64,000 nucleotides of DNA, taken from Rhodopseudomonas palustris HaA2. GTDB taxonomy: Bacteria > Pseudomonadota > Alphaproteobacteria > Rhizobiales > Xanthobacteraceae. Where the stretch lies: positions 4,278,001 to 4,342,000 of the forward strand of contig NC_007778.1 of NCBI RefSeq assembly GCF_000013365.1. Direction: 5' to 3'. Below, one piece after another: positions 36,012 through 44,550 of the stretch. The position numbers and the translations under genes are program-made. Below the pieces are notes generated by a model that worked only from the letters and a program-made list of their open reading frames with translations, ran no database searches and was not told the origin of the DNA. How positions within the stretch are numbered: the first letter of the stretch is position 1; each line of letters opens with the position of its first letter.

Positions 36012-39000
36012 CTACCGCGTCATCTTGATGACGCGGATCTTCGGGATCTCCGGCAGCGCGCCGGTCGACGTCATGTCGGCGCCGGGCGGCGTGGCGCGGG
36101 CGCTGGCGTCGGGGAAGCGCTGCTTCATTTCGCGCAGGAAGCCCTCCAGCGTATCGACGCTCGCCGCCATCTTGGCGATCGCGGCAAACGCCGCGGTATC
36201 GCCCGCGGCCGGCCTGCTGGCGATGTCGAACGCGGCGCGGTCGGCCGGGTCGGTCATCAACGGCGCGAACTTCTCTCGGAAACGGTCGAGACCGAGCGCA
36301 TCCTCGGCCAGCGCGTAGCCGACCACGGCGCGGATGACGTCGCTTTTCTCGGCCTGCGACAGCGGCGTGAAATCGCGCCAGCGGTCGCCGAGATACAGTT
36401 CGATCTGTTCGGAGGATTCGCGCCAGCGCCGCGACGCCCAGTAGATGTCGGAGCGCAGCCGGATCGCCTCGCGGCCACTGATATTGGTGATGATGTCGAG
36501 CGCGAGATCGTGGCGGCCGATGTCGCTCTGCGCCCGCCCCTCGAGCAGCAGCCGCTGCTGGCGCAATTCACCGGCGAGATCGGCGATTCGCGACGAATGC
36601 AGCGCGGCGATCGCGCGATCCGGCTTGCGGTTCATCAGATAGACCATCGCCAGCCGCGCCGCGACCTGGGCGCGCGCGGCGCCTTCGAGCCGCTTGTCGA
36701 CCTGGTACTGCAACAGCTCGCTCGCCTGATCCAGCAGATCGACCGCGACCAGGCGGTCGGCGAGCCTGCGGATCATCTCGTCGCCGCGGCGGCCGATCGG
36801 CGTCAGCTCGCGAAATTCGTAGAACGTCGCCAGCGCCTCGATCGGCGGAATGTCGTCGCCCTTGTTGCCGAGGAACAGCTGCGAGAACAATGCCCGGCTG
36901 TCGTCCTGCGCCTGGCGGGCATATTCGGAATTCGGCGCGAGTTGCGTCGCGGTCCGCGCCGCCGCCAGTGAATCGCGGTAGCGGCCGGCATTGGCGTAGA
37001 GCTTCGACAGCAATTGCTGGGTGCGGACTTCGAGATCGTCGCCGCGCCACGTCGTCGACAGCCGTTCGAGCTCGGGCAGCGCTTCCTCCGGCGTCATCTC
37101 ACCGCGCTTGCTGCGCAGCACGACGTCGCGGAACTTGGCTTCGCTGGCGGCCTGGCGATCGGCCGACGCCATCGCTTCCTTGTACCTCTTGAGCGCCTCC
37201 GGATCCCGCCCGAGCGCCTCGTCGAGCCAGCCGCGCATCACCGCGAGCGGGGGCTTCATCTCCGGCGGAATGCCGACCAGATCGAAATCGCTGCTGATCT
37301 TGGCGGCGCCGGCGTAGTCGCGGACTTCCAGCGAGGCGCGCATCGCGGTGGCCAGCACCTCGCGCTGCATGTCGAGCGGCAGCGCGGTAATCGCGAACTG
37401 CACCGATTTCAGCTTCTCGCGCGCCTCCGGCCATTTGCCCTGGCCCGCCAGCGCGACGCCTTTCCACAATTGCGCGTCGTAGGTCGAGGCGATCACCGGA
37501 TTGGCGACATCCTTCAGTGTCTGCTCCGGCCGCTGCATCAGCGCGCTCGCCGCGGCGTGGCCGATCATCGTCGCGACGTCTTCCTGTCCGGGCTTGACGC
37601 CGAGCAGCGCCAGGTCGAGCGCGCCCTTGGCTTCGTGATACAGACCGCGCGCCATGAAGAACCGCGCCAGATCGAGCCGCGCCGGCAGCCGGTCGTCGCC
37701 GGTGGCGGTCGACGCCGTCCTGATCCGCGCGTCGAGCGCGTCGGAGAAACGCCCCTCCTGGTCTTTGGCCCATTGGGTGATGTCGAAGAACGGCCGCTCT
37801 GCCGAAGAGCCGGCCTGCCCGGCCGGCTCGGCCGACGACAGCGTCAGTCCACCGGGCCGCGACAGCACCACCGCATCGGCGACGGTCTCGACGGTGACGT
37901 CGTCGGATTTCAGTTCGATGACCACACCGTGCAGCGATTCCAGCAGGCTGAACTCGACGAAACTCTGCCGCTTGATGAAGCCGCGCGGCGGCGGCAGCGC
38001 GGTGATCACCGTCAGCGCGTCGCCGGCCTCCGGATCGGTCAGGCGATGCATCTGGCCGAGGCCGGCGAGCGCCACGGCAACGGTGGCGCGGGCCGGATCG
38101 GCGATGTTGCGCACCGCGGTCAACGGCCGCGCGGCGCCGCGCCCCGAATCCGCGAGCGTGATCGACCAGTTCTTGCCGGAGCCGTCGTCGTCGCTCAGCG
38201 TCGCGAGTTGCGGACGATCGAGACGCAGGCGGATCGCTTGCCCGTTCGGGAGCTCGACGCGGCTGACATCTCCGACGATGCCGCCACCTTCGCGGCGGAT
38301 CGAAGTGAGGTCGAACGGTGTCGTGTTGTCGAGTACCAGCCAGATGATGTCGCCGCGCCGGAACAGCGCGGCCGGCGTCGGCGCCGCGAACGCGAATGCG
38401 AGGTGCAGGCCATCGGTATTGCGGCGCGCCTCGACCGGTCGTGCTGCGCTGGATAAAGCCGGGTTCGCCGCCGCCGCCGGCGGTTCGGGCGCAGGTGGCA
38501 GCTTCGGAGCCTCGACCGCCGCGGCGCGAGCGCCGGCGCGGACGGCCGTCTCCGTCGACGGCCGAGTTGTCTCGCTCGCTGCGGGAGGCGGCGCCGCAAC
38601 CGGCGCCACCGTGGCCGGAGCCGGCGCGGCCGGGGCCGTGACCACAGGCGCCGCGACAGCCGGTGCCGCGACCGCGGCAGGGGCTGGAGCGTCGCTGCGC
38701 GCCGCCGGGCCGGCAGGTGATGCGACGGCCTGGGGCGGCGCGATCACCGGCGGCGTCGCTGCGGCGGCAGCCGGCTTCACCTCCGGCTTGGTACCGGACT
38801 TCGCTTCAGATTTGCCATCGGATTTGGTCTCAGGCTTCGCCTCGGCTCGGGCGACATCCGGGGCGCGCGGTGCGGCGGGCGCGGCTTCGCGTTCGAGCCG
38901 GGCGATTTCGGGCAGGATGGGCGCCTGCGACGTCTTCTTCGACGGCTCGGCGTCCTGCGGCTGAAAACTGACGTCGACGATGAAGTTCTTGTCCTCACGA

Positions 39001-39788
39001 AACGAACGCACGTCGGCGCCGCCAATCAGCGCGAAGTCCACGCTCGAGCCGTCACCGTCGATCTTCTGGCCGATCGATCCGACATTCGGCGCGCCGGCGA
39101 GTTGTGCATCGGCGAGATCGAAACTCAGTCCGGTGTTGAACAGCACCGTCAGCTTCTTGTCGGTCAGCGTCGACGACACCTGCACGCCGGGCGGCACTTC
39201 GAAGATGTAGCGCACGAAAGTCGGCTGCATCGACGCCCGAACGCGGATCGGCGGCTTCTTCTTGACATCCGCCTTGGCCTGTTGGGCGCGTAGCGCGCGC
39301 TCCGCCGCGCGGGCGCGTTCGGCCAGCGCCTTGACGACGTCCGGAGGCAGGCCGGGCGGCGCGCCGACCCAATTGTCCGGCAGAAAATCGATATACAGCC
39401 GCTCGCCCGCGGACATCGGATTGACGCTGAACTTGCGCAGCAGCGCCAACCGAACCGCGTAGCCGTCGGGATCCAGCCGCGCGGAGCCGATGTAGTTCGG
39501 CGCGGACTCCGCGAGCTTGTCGATCGAAATATCCACCGGCCGCTTGAACCGGATCACCACGATCAGGCCGGCCATGACGACGTCGGACTCGACGTCCTCG
39601 GCGAGCTTGAACAGCAGCCGCCCGTAGCCTCCGCCCGACTCGAAAATCGCTTCGCCGCGAACCGCCTGCGCGGACGCCGGCCGGGGCGACAGCGCGACGG
39701 CGAGCACCAGCCCTAACGCCAGGCAGACTCGTGCGAGGCGCCGACAGAGCGCCTGCGACCAAACTGCAGCGGCAGCCATCCGCGCCAT
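36012..39788 (-). CDS. Giant secreted TPR protein of the flagellar cluster
   Basis: 1258 aa from ATG 39788 (GGAAG upstream; longer frame to 39974 lacks support). Signal peptide (1-~38), an AMIN-like beta domain (~45-130, YGRLLFKLAEDVESDVVMAG), a second beta region (~180-270), and an Ala/Pro/Lys-rich linker (~290-450). A further beta domain (~460-690) is followed by ~550 residues of TPR-like helices ending at the C-terminus. It is probably periplasmic, with an AMIN domain that could contact peptidoglycan. A perfect CtrA box upstream ties it to the flagellar regulon. The name and function are not established; a motor-scaffold role (compare periplasmic TPR proteins such as PflA) is inference. 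Confidence 0.82.
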   Translation of the reverse strand: MARMAAAAVWSQALCRRLARVCLALGLVLAVALSPRPASAQAVRGEAIFESGGGYGRLLFKLAEDVESDVVMAGLIVVIRFKRPVDISIDKLAESAPNYIGSARLDPDGYAVRLALLRKFSVNPMSAGERLYIDFLPDNWVGAPPGLPPDVVKALAERARAAERALRAQQAKADVKKKPPIRVRASMQPTFVRYIFEVPPGVQVSSTLTDKKLTVLFNTGLSFDLADAQLAGAPNVGSIGQKIDGDGSSVDFALIGGADVRSFREDKNFIVDVSFQPQDAEPSKKTSQAPILPEIARLEREAAPAAPRAPDVARAEAKPETKSDGKSEAKSGTKPEVKPAAAAATPPVIAPPQAVASPAGPAARSDAPAPAAVAAPAVAAPVVTAPAAPAPATVAPVAAPPPAASETTRPSTETAVRAGARAAAVEAPKLPPAPEPPAAAANPALSSAARPVEARRNTDGLHLAFAFAAPTPAALFRRGDIIWLVLDNTTPFDLTSIRREGGGIVGDVSRVELPNGQAIRLRLDRPQLATLSDDDGSGKNWSITLADSGRGAARPLTAVRNIADPARATVAVALAGLGQMHRLTDPEAGDALTVITALPPPRGFIKRQSFVEFSLLESLHGVVIELKSDDVTVETVADAVVLSRPGGLTLSSAEPAGQAGSSAERPFFDITQWAKDQEGRFSDALDARIRTASTATGDDRLPARLDLARFFMARGLYHEAKGALDLALLGVKPGQEDVATMIGHAAASALMQRPEQTLKDVANPVIASTYDAQLWKGVALAGQGKWPEAREKLKSVQFAITALPLDMQREVLATAMRASLEVRDYAGAAKISSDFDLVGIPPEMKPPLAVMRGWLDEALGRDPEALKRYKEAMASADRQAASEAKFRDVVLRSKRGEMTPEEALPELERLSTTWRGDDLEVRTQQLLSKLYANAGRYRDSLAAARTATQLAPNSEYARQAQDDSRALFSQLFLGNKGDDIPPIEALATFYEFRELTPIGRRGDEMIRRLADRLVAVDLLDQASELLQYQVDKRLEGAARAQVAARLAMVYLMNRKPDRAIAALHSSRIADLAGELRQQRLLLEGRAQSDIGRHDLALDIITNISGREAIRLRSDIYWASRRWRESSEQIELYLGDRWRDFTPLSQAEKSDVIRAVVGYALAEDALGLDRFREKFAPLMTDPADRAAFDIASRPAAGDTAAFAAIAKMAASVDTLEGFLREMKQRFPDASARATPPGADMTSTGALPEIPKIRVIKMTR

Positions 39789-39913
39789 TCGTATCTTCCG
39801 GTCAACGACCCTGTTCTGCCGGGCGGGCCGCGCCCCGCCTTCTCGCATTGCTCGCACGTCGCCACGCGCCGACACGGCGCGGCCATCCGCATCGCACTCC
39901 ACCACGGAAGCCG

Positions 39914-39928
39914 TTAACGATGGCTTAA
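39914..39928 (-). promoter_or_regulatory. CtrA box upstream of the giant TPR gene
   Basis: TTAA-CGATGGC-TTAA, exact consensus, 126-140 bases before the TPR start. It lies in the 346-base interval 39789-40134, which otherwise contains only the expected promoters of the TPR and GrlR-like genes. Confidence 0.78.
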
Positions 39929-40134
39929 CCATCGCGTCACACCGCGAAAAGCGACCGCCCGGAAATCGCCCCACGGCCGTATTTTCACCGATTCTACAAT
40001 CTGTGATTTAAATCGGTCGGCTGAGCACGTTATTCGTAGTATGACCGGCCCGGATCCCAGCCTCGATTGTTGAATGGTATCCAATTGCCCCACGCGTAGT
40101 TATTGCAGCGGCTTCACTTAGGATCGCGTCCGTC

Positions 40135-40464
40135 ATGCTGTTGAAGGGATTGTACAAAGTCGAATTCGAAACACCTCGCCGCAAGGCCGTGGGGGTGTTG
40201 TTTGCAGAGGGCGGCAAGCTGCGCGGCGGTAGTTCGGCGTTCGCCTTCATCGGATCCTACGAGCAGGACGGCCGCTCCATCCGCGGCGAGGTGACCAGTC
40301 GCCGCCACACCGTCGATCCGAGCCTTCCCTCCGTGTTCGGTGTCGACGAGGTCCGCGTCGATTTCCACGGCTCGTCGATCGGCGATTTCGCGCAGGTCGA
40401 AGGCGTCGCGGCGGAAGCCCCGACGCTGGGCTTCAAGGCCGTGCTGACGCGGATCTGCGATTGA
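40135..40464 (+). CDS. GrlR-family protein
   Basis: 109 aa. The start MLLKGLYKVEFETPRRKAVG, a GGKLRGGSSAFAFIGSYEQDG strand pair and the final AEAPTLGFKAVLTRI match the GrlR beta-barrel family. In enteric type III secretion GrlR binds and represses the activator GrlA. Alphaproteobacterial homologues are uncharacterised, and no GrlA partner is seen here. It is convergent with the motE-like gene, separated by 26 bases. Confidence 0.72.
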   Translation: MLLKGLYKVEFETPRRKAVGVLFAEGGKLRGGSSAFAFIGSYEQDGRSIRGEVTSRRHTVDPSLPSVFGVDEVRVDFHGSSIGDFAQVEGVAAEAPTLGFKAVLTRICD

Positions 40465-40490
40465 CCCCACGCCCGTCGGGTCCGGCCGAG

Positions 40491-41270
40491 CTATGGCCGG
40501 GCCGGTATCGGCCGGCCCTCGATCTTCGGCAGTGCCGCGGCCGACGCAGTGGCCGCGCTCTTGCCGGTGGCGCGGCGCGCCAGTTCGACGGTCAGCTTCT
40601 CGGCGGCCTCCGGAGTCATCAGCCCCATGATGTCGGACATCTTGCGTGGCGCGATCTGCGACGCGATCTCGATCAGCACCGGCATTTCCAGCCGGTCGAA
40701 GATCTTGGCGGCGTCCTTCGGCTTCATCGCCTCGTACATCGTGATGATGCCCTTGAAGCGCGCGACGTCGGCCTCGGATTTCTGTTCGGTCGCCTTGCCG
40801 ATCTGGCCCTCGGTCGCCTTCATCTCCTCGACGCGGGACTCGATCCGCTTCTCCGCGGCCTTGAGCAGGCTCTCGCGGATCTCGACTTCGCGCGCCCGCG
40901 CATCGAGCTCCTGCCGACGCGCCTGCAGCCGCTCCAGGATCGCACGCTCGGACGGAGAAATGCCCGGCGGCTGTTCGACCGGCGGCTCGACGAGCTTGAC
41001 CTCCGCCGGCGCGGCCACCGCCGGCTCTTCCTTCTTCGGCGGCGCCGGCACCGAGCCAGTGATGTCGGACGCGAGTTCGGAATCCACCGGTTTGGTATTG
41101 CCGCCCGGGAAGTTGAAGTTGGACTGCGCCCATGACGGCTTGGTCGCTTTCGGATCGTAATCGAACACATAGCCGCCATCCAGCAGCAGGCCGGCGATCT
41201 TCAGCACTGCGAGGCCGAGGATCGCGACCAGAACCACCGGAAGGATGCGGATGTCTCGAAATGCGTTCAT
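40491..41270 (-). CDS. MotE-like periplasmic/membrane flagellar protein (MgtE-N-like domain)
   Basis: 259 aa. N-terminal anchor (RILPVVLVAILGLAVLKIAGLLL), Pro-rich linker, long coiled coil (~100-165, RARRQELDARAREVEIRES), then an MgtE-N-like four-helix domain (~165-230, EAMKPKDAAKIFDRLEMPVL, IAPRKMSDIMGLM). This is the MotE architecture; in Sinorhizobium MotE is a periplasmic chaperone for MotC. The ATGA overlap with the upstream DUF6468 gene couples its translation. No motC is in the window. Confidence 0.85.
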   Translation of the reverse strand: MNAFRDIRILPVVLVAILGLAVLKIAGLLLDGGYVFDYDPKATKPSWAQSNFNFPGGNTKPVDSELASDITGSVPAPPKKEEPAVAAPAEVKLVEPPVEQPPGISPSERAILERLQARRQELDARAREVEIRESLLKAAEKRIESRVEEMKATEGQIGKATEQKSEADVARFKGIITMYEAMKPKDAAKIFDRLEMPVLIEIASQIAPRKMSDIMGLMTPEAAEKLTVELARRATGKSAATASAAALPKIEGRPIPARP

Positions 41271-41701
41271 GCAGCCAGGCCGCTGTGTCGTCGCCGCTCG
41301 GCGAAGGCCTCCGCGGCAGCCGCATTGGCGCGCGCCGGCGACAACACCGCCTCGTCGGTCTGCTCCGACGACGGCCGCGCCGCGGCGACGATCTTCGACA
41401 GCCGGCGCAGCACGCTGTCGCCTTCGGCGAGTTGCTTCTTGAGATGTTCGGACAGCGCCGTCGCCGAGGCGATGTCGCGGCCGAGATTGTCGTTGACCTC
41501 ACGCACCGTGAGCTTGAGCCCGCCGATCGCGCGTTCGGCGATCTCGGTGACGGTGATCAGTTCGCCGATCGTCGCCTTCAATGATTGCTCGTCGGCCCTG
41601 AGGCGGAGCAGCCGCTTGTTGAGCAGCCAGCAATAGCCGATCGTCAGGATCAGCAGCACAGCGACCAGACTTTCGATGACCAGTCCGAGAGTATGGCTCA
41701 T
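41267..41701 (-). CDS. DUF6468-like flagellar-operon membrane protein
   Basis: 144 aa. An N-terminal transmembrane helix (VIESLVAVLLILTIGYCWLL) is followed by a long coiled-coil cytoplasmic or periplasmic helix (LRADEQSLKATIGELITVTEIAE, LSEHLKKQLAEGDSV). It matches the alphaproteobacterial DUF6468 family always found beside fliM/fliL. ATGA overlaps link it to fliM upstream and motE-like downstream. Role unknown. Confidence 0.85.
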   Translation of the reverse strand: MSHTLGLVIESLVAVLLILTIGYCWLLNKRLLRLRADEQSLKATIGELITVTEIAERAIGGLKLTVREVNDNLGRDIASATALSEHLKKQLAEGDSVLRRLSKIVAAARPSSEQTDEAVLSPARANAAAAEAFAERRRHSGLAA

Positions 41702-42903
41702 TGTGCCTCCATCATTTTGCTTTGCTCGTCGGTCCGCTCGAACATCGCGTAGGTCGTGACCGGCTTGCGCAATGGTTTGGTGACGCGGATGGCGACGCGA
41801 TCGCCGACCCGGCCCATTCGTCCTTCCGTCAGCGTGACGCTGCCGCAGCGCACCGCGACCAGCGCGTCGGCGCGCAGATCCAGCGGCAGCGTGTCGCCGA
41901 CCTGCAGCGCCATCAACTGCCGCAGCGGCACCTCCGCCTCGTACAATACGGCGTCGACGGAAATGTCGGCCTGGCCGATCTCGGTGGCGAGATGGCCCTC
42001 CCAGACCTGGTCACGGCCGAATTTCTCGCCCATGAACATCTGCATCAGCACGCCGCGGATCGGTTCGATCGTGGCGTAAGGCAACAGCAGCTCGATATTG
42101 CCGCCGCGGTCTTCCATGTCGATGTGCAGACGGACCAGGATCGCCGCATTGGCCGGGCGGCTGATCGCGGCGAAGCGCGGATTGGTTTCGAGCCGGTCGA
42201 TCGAGAACGCCACCGGCGACAGCGGCCGGAACGCCTGCTCGGCGTCGGCGAGCACGACTTCCAGCAACCGCTTCACCAGATTGGTTTCGATCGTGGTGTA
42301 GGGCCGACCCTCGATCCGGATCGCGGCCTGGCCGCGCCGGCCGCCGAGCAGCACGTCGATCATCGAATAGATCAGGCTCGAATCGACCGTGGCCAATCCG
42401 AAATTCTGCCACTCCTCGGCCTTGAACACGCACAGCACCGCCGGCAGCGGGATCGAGTTCATGTAGTCGCTGAAGCGCACCGAGGTGATGCGGTCGAGCG
42501 AGACTTCGACGTTGTCGGAGGTGAAATTGCGCAGGCTCGTCGTCATCAACCGCACCAAGCGGTCGAACACGATTTCGAGCATCGGCAAGCGCTCGTAGGA
42601 GACCATCGCCGAATCGATGATCGCGCGGATGCCGGAGTTCTCGTCGAGATGCACCTCGCCGACGCTGAAGCCGAGGAGATTGTCGATCTCCTCCTGCGAC
42701 AACACGCGCTCGCCGCTGTTCTTGCCGGTGCCGCCGAGATCGCGACCGCCGTCCTCGACCATGGCGGCCCATTGTTCCGCCATGGTTCCGGTGAGTTCGT
42801 TCTCCTCGGCCGCCTTCGCGGCGGCCTCGGGGTCTTCCGACGCCATCGACGCTTCCCATTGGGCGGCGATGGCGTCTTGATCGAGTTGTTCCTGGCCAGC
42901 CAT
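41698..42903 (-). CDS. fliM: Flagellar motor switch protein FliM
   Basis: 401 aa. The middle CheC-like domain (~115-300) contains SAMVSYERLPMLEIVFDRL and MIDVLLGGRRG; the C-terminal SpoA domain follows (PLRQLMALQVGDTLPLDLRA). LSQEEIDNLLGF near residue 70 is the CheY-P-binding EIDNLL motif, here pushed inward by an N-terminal extension of ~68 residues rich in acidic and Ala residues; E. coli FliM has it at the very start. It is six bases from fliL and overlaps DUF6468 by four. Confidence 0.95.
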   Translation of the reverse strand: MAGQEQLDQDAIAAQWEASMASEDPEAAAKAAEENELTGTMAEQWAAMVEDGGRDLGGTGKNSGERVLSQEEIDNLLGFSVGEVHLDENSGIRAIIDSAMVSYERLPMLEIVFDRLVRLMTTSLRNFTSDNVEVSLDRITSVRFSDYMNSIPLPAVLCVFKAEEWQNFGLATVDSSLIYSMIDVLLGGRRGQAAIRIEGRPYTTIETNLVKRLLEVVLADAEQAFRPLSPVAFSIDRLETNPRFAAISRPANAAILVRLHIDMEDRGGNIELLLPYATIEPIRGVLMQMFMGEKFGRDQVWEGHLATEIGQADISVDAVLYEAEVPLRQLMALQVGDTLPLDLRADALVAVRCGSVTLTEGRMGRVGDRVAIRVTKPLRKPVTTYAMFERTDEQSKMMEAQ

Positions 42904-42909
42904 GTCAGC

Positions 42910-43413
42910 TCACTGCACCAGTACTTCCTTGAACAGCACCGCTGTCACCTGCGCCGGCGCGATCGCGACGTTGACGCGTCGGGTCAGTTCTTCCTTCATC
43001 CGGAACATCCCGACCGAGCCGTTGAGATCGCCGGAGCGCAGTTCGCGCAAATACGTCTGAAACAGATCGGTGATCCGCGGCATCGTCGGCTTGATCTGCT
43101 CGACCAGCTTTTCGTCCTTCAGCTCGAGCACGATCTTGGCCTTGAGGTACTGCACCCGCTCGCCCGGCGAGCCGGCGAGATTGACCATGATCTCCGGTAC
43201 CTCGACGAAGGTCGGCGGCTTCACCTTCTCGGCCGCCTCTGCGTGTTCTTTCTCGGCGTCGTGCCCCTTGGACATGAAGAACCACGCGCCGCCGCCACCG
43301 CCGATCAGCACCAGCGCGGCCGCGGCGGCAATGATGATGAGCTTCTTCTTGCTCTTCGGCGCGCCGCCTTCGCCGGCCTCGGCGCCGTCTTCCGGTTTGT
43401 CTGGGTCTGCCAT
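42910..43413 (-). CDS. fliL: Flagellar basal body-associated protein FliL
   Basis: 167 aa. An acidic/Lys-rich cytoplasmic start is followed by one transmembrane helix (LIIIAAAAALVLIGGGGGAWFF) and a periplasmic domain with VEVPEIMVNLAGS and VQYLKAKIVLELKDEKLVEQ. It stabilises stator function. First gene of the fliL-fliM-DUF6468-motE run. Upstream (43530-43544) only a degenerate CtrA-like site is seen, so its promoter is not identified. Confidence 0.95.
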   Translation of the reverse strand: MADPDKPEDGAEAGEGGAPKSKKKLIIIAAAAALVLIGGGGGAWFFMSKGHDAEKEHAEAAEKVKPPTFVEVPEIMVNLAGSPGERVQYLKAKIVLELKDEKLVEQIKPTMPRITDLFQTYLRELRSGDLNGSVGMFRMKEELTRRVNVAIAPAQVTAVLFKEVLVQ

Positions 43414-43628
43414 GTGGCCGCAGGTCCGCGTTGCGAGAAGAGCCGCTGTGCCGCCCAGGCGAACCGTAAACGCGAGACTGAAGCCGCCAGCGCACGAAGC
43501 CCTGATCCGACAACGCTATGGCGCAATGGTTAACGGAACCTTTCCAGGCAGCCCCAGCTAGGAAGATTCTGCCGGGTGACATGGTCAACAAGTCCCTAAT
43601 TTGCCGGGCCTTCCCACCCTACAAAACG

Positions 43629-43648
43629 AGTAAAATATTGATTTTACT
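43629..43648. promoter_or_regulatory. Inverted repeat upstream of the flgF sigma-54 promoter
   Basis: AGTAAAAT-ATTG-ATTTTACT: perfect 8-bp arms, ending 12 bases before the -24 element. The A/T-rich context is unusual for this genome. It could be an IHF or activator site; enhancers normally lie ~100 bases away, so the role is open. Confidence 0.5.
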
Positions 43649-43660
43649 TATTTTTTCGAG

Positions 43661-43679
43661 TTGGCACGACCCTCGCAAG
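43661..43679 (+). promoter_or_regulatory. Sigma-54 promoter of flgFGAH
   Basis: TTGGCACGACCCTCGCAAG matches the -24/-12 consensus TGGCACG-N4-TTGCA except for one base, with exactly 10 bases between GG and GC. Predicted start of transcription ~43688, 90 bases before flgF. The same sequence design recurs before flgI (51702-51720). Confidence 0.82.
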
Positions 43680-43777
43680 AAACATCGGCGAGCCGCTGCT
43701 TGGGAGAGCGCCGGTTCGAGGCGATCCGCGGAAGGTCTGGGAGGACCGGGGGCGGATCCGAGAAGGGAGAACCACCG

Positions 43778-44539
43778 ATGCAGAATACGCTTCTGGTCGG
43801 CTTGTCGCGGCAGGTCGTGCTCGAACGGCAGATGGATGTCGTCGCGAACAATCTGGCCAACATGAACACCAACGGCTTCAAGGCCCAGCGCTCCGTGTTT
43901 CAGGAATACCTGAACACCGGCGCGCATGAGGACAATTTCCAGAGGCCCGACCGTCGCGTCAGCTTCGTACAGGACCGCGCCGCGTATCTCGATTTTTCCA
44001 CCGGTCCGATGACCCAGACCAAGGACCCGCTCGACGTCGCGATCGACGGCTCGGCGTTCCTGGTCGTCCAGACTCCCGCCGGCGAGCGCTTCACCCGCGA
44101 CGGCAAGCTGTCGATCAATCCGCGCGGCCAGTTGGTCAACTCGTCCGGCTATCCGGTGCTCGGCAATTCCGGCCCGATCGTGTTCCAGCCGACCGACAAG
44201 GCGATCAACATCGCGCAGGACGGCAATGTCAGCGTGGTCGAAGGCACCGCCACCATCGACTCGCTGCGCGGCAAGCTGCGGCTGGTGTCGTTCGCCCGGC
44301 CGCAGAGCCTGGAGAAGCAGGGCGACAATCTGTTCGCCGCGACCTCCGATCCCGGCGCGCCCGACACCAAGGCCATCGTACGCCAGGGTTACGTCGAGAA
44401 ATCGAACGTGAACTCGGTGCTCGAAATGACGCGGATGCTCGACGTCACCCGCTCCTACCAGAAGATGTCGTCGTTGTTGCAGCAGGAAGGCGACCTGCAG
44501 AAGACCGCCATCGAGCGGCTCGCCGAAGTCCCGGCGTAA
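43778..44539 (+). CDS. flgF: Flagellar proximal/distal rod protein FlgF
   Basis: 253 aa from ATG 43778 with GAAGGGAGAACC upstream. The rod/hook N-terminus (QMDVVANNLANMNTNGFKAQ), the FlgF/G D1 domain (PLDVAIDGSAFLVVQTPAGE, FTRDGKLSINPRGQLV) and the conserved C-terminal helix (EMTRMLDVTRSYQKMSSLLQ) are all present. It begins the sigma-54-driven flgFGAH operon; flgG starts 11 bases after its stop. Confidence 0.97.
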   Translation: MQNTLLVGLSRQVVLERQMDVVANNLANMNTNGFKAQRSVFQEYLNTGAHEDNFQRPDRRVSFVQDRAAYLDFSTGPMTQTKDPLDVAIDGSAFLVVQTPAGERFTRDGKLSINPRGQLVNSSGYPVLGNSGPIVFQPTDKAINIAQDGNVSVVEGTATIDSLRGKLRLVSFARPQSLEKQGDNLFAATSDPGAPDTKAIVRQGYVEKSNVNSVLEMTRMLDVTRSYQKMSSLLQQEGDLQKTAIERLAEVPA

Positions 44540-44550
44540 GGAGAACGACG

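Noticed and set aside
43530-43544. Possible CtrA box upstream of fliL
   Set aside because: TTAA-N7-TTTC matches only 6 of 8 bases.
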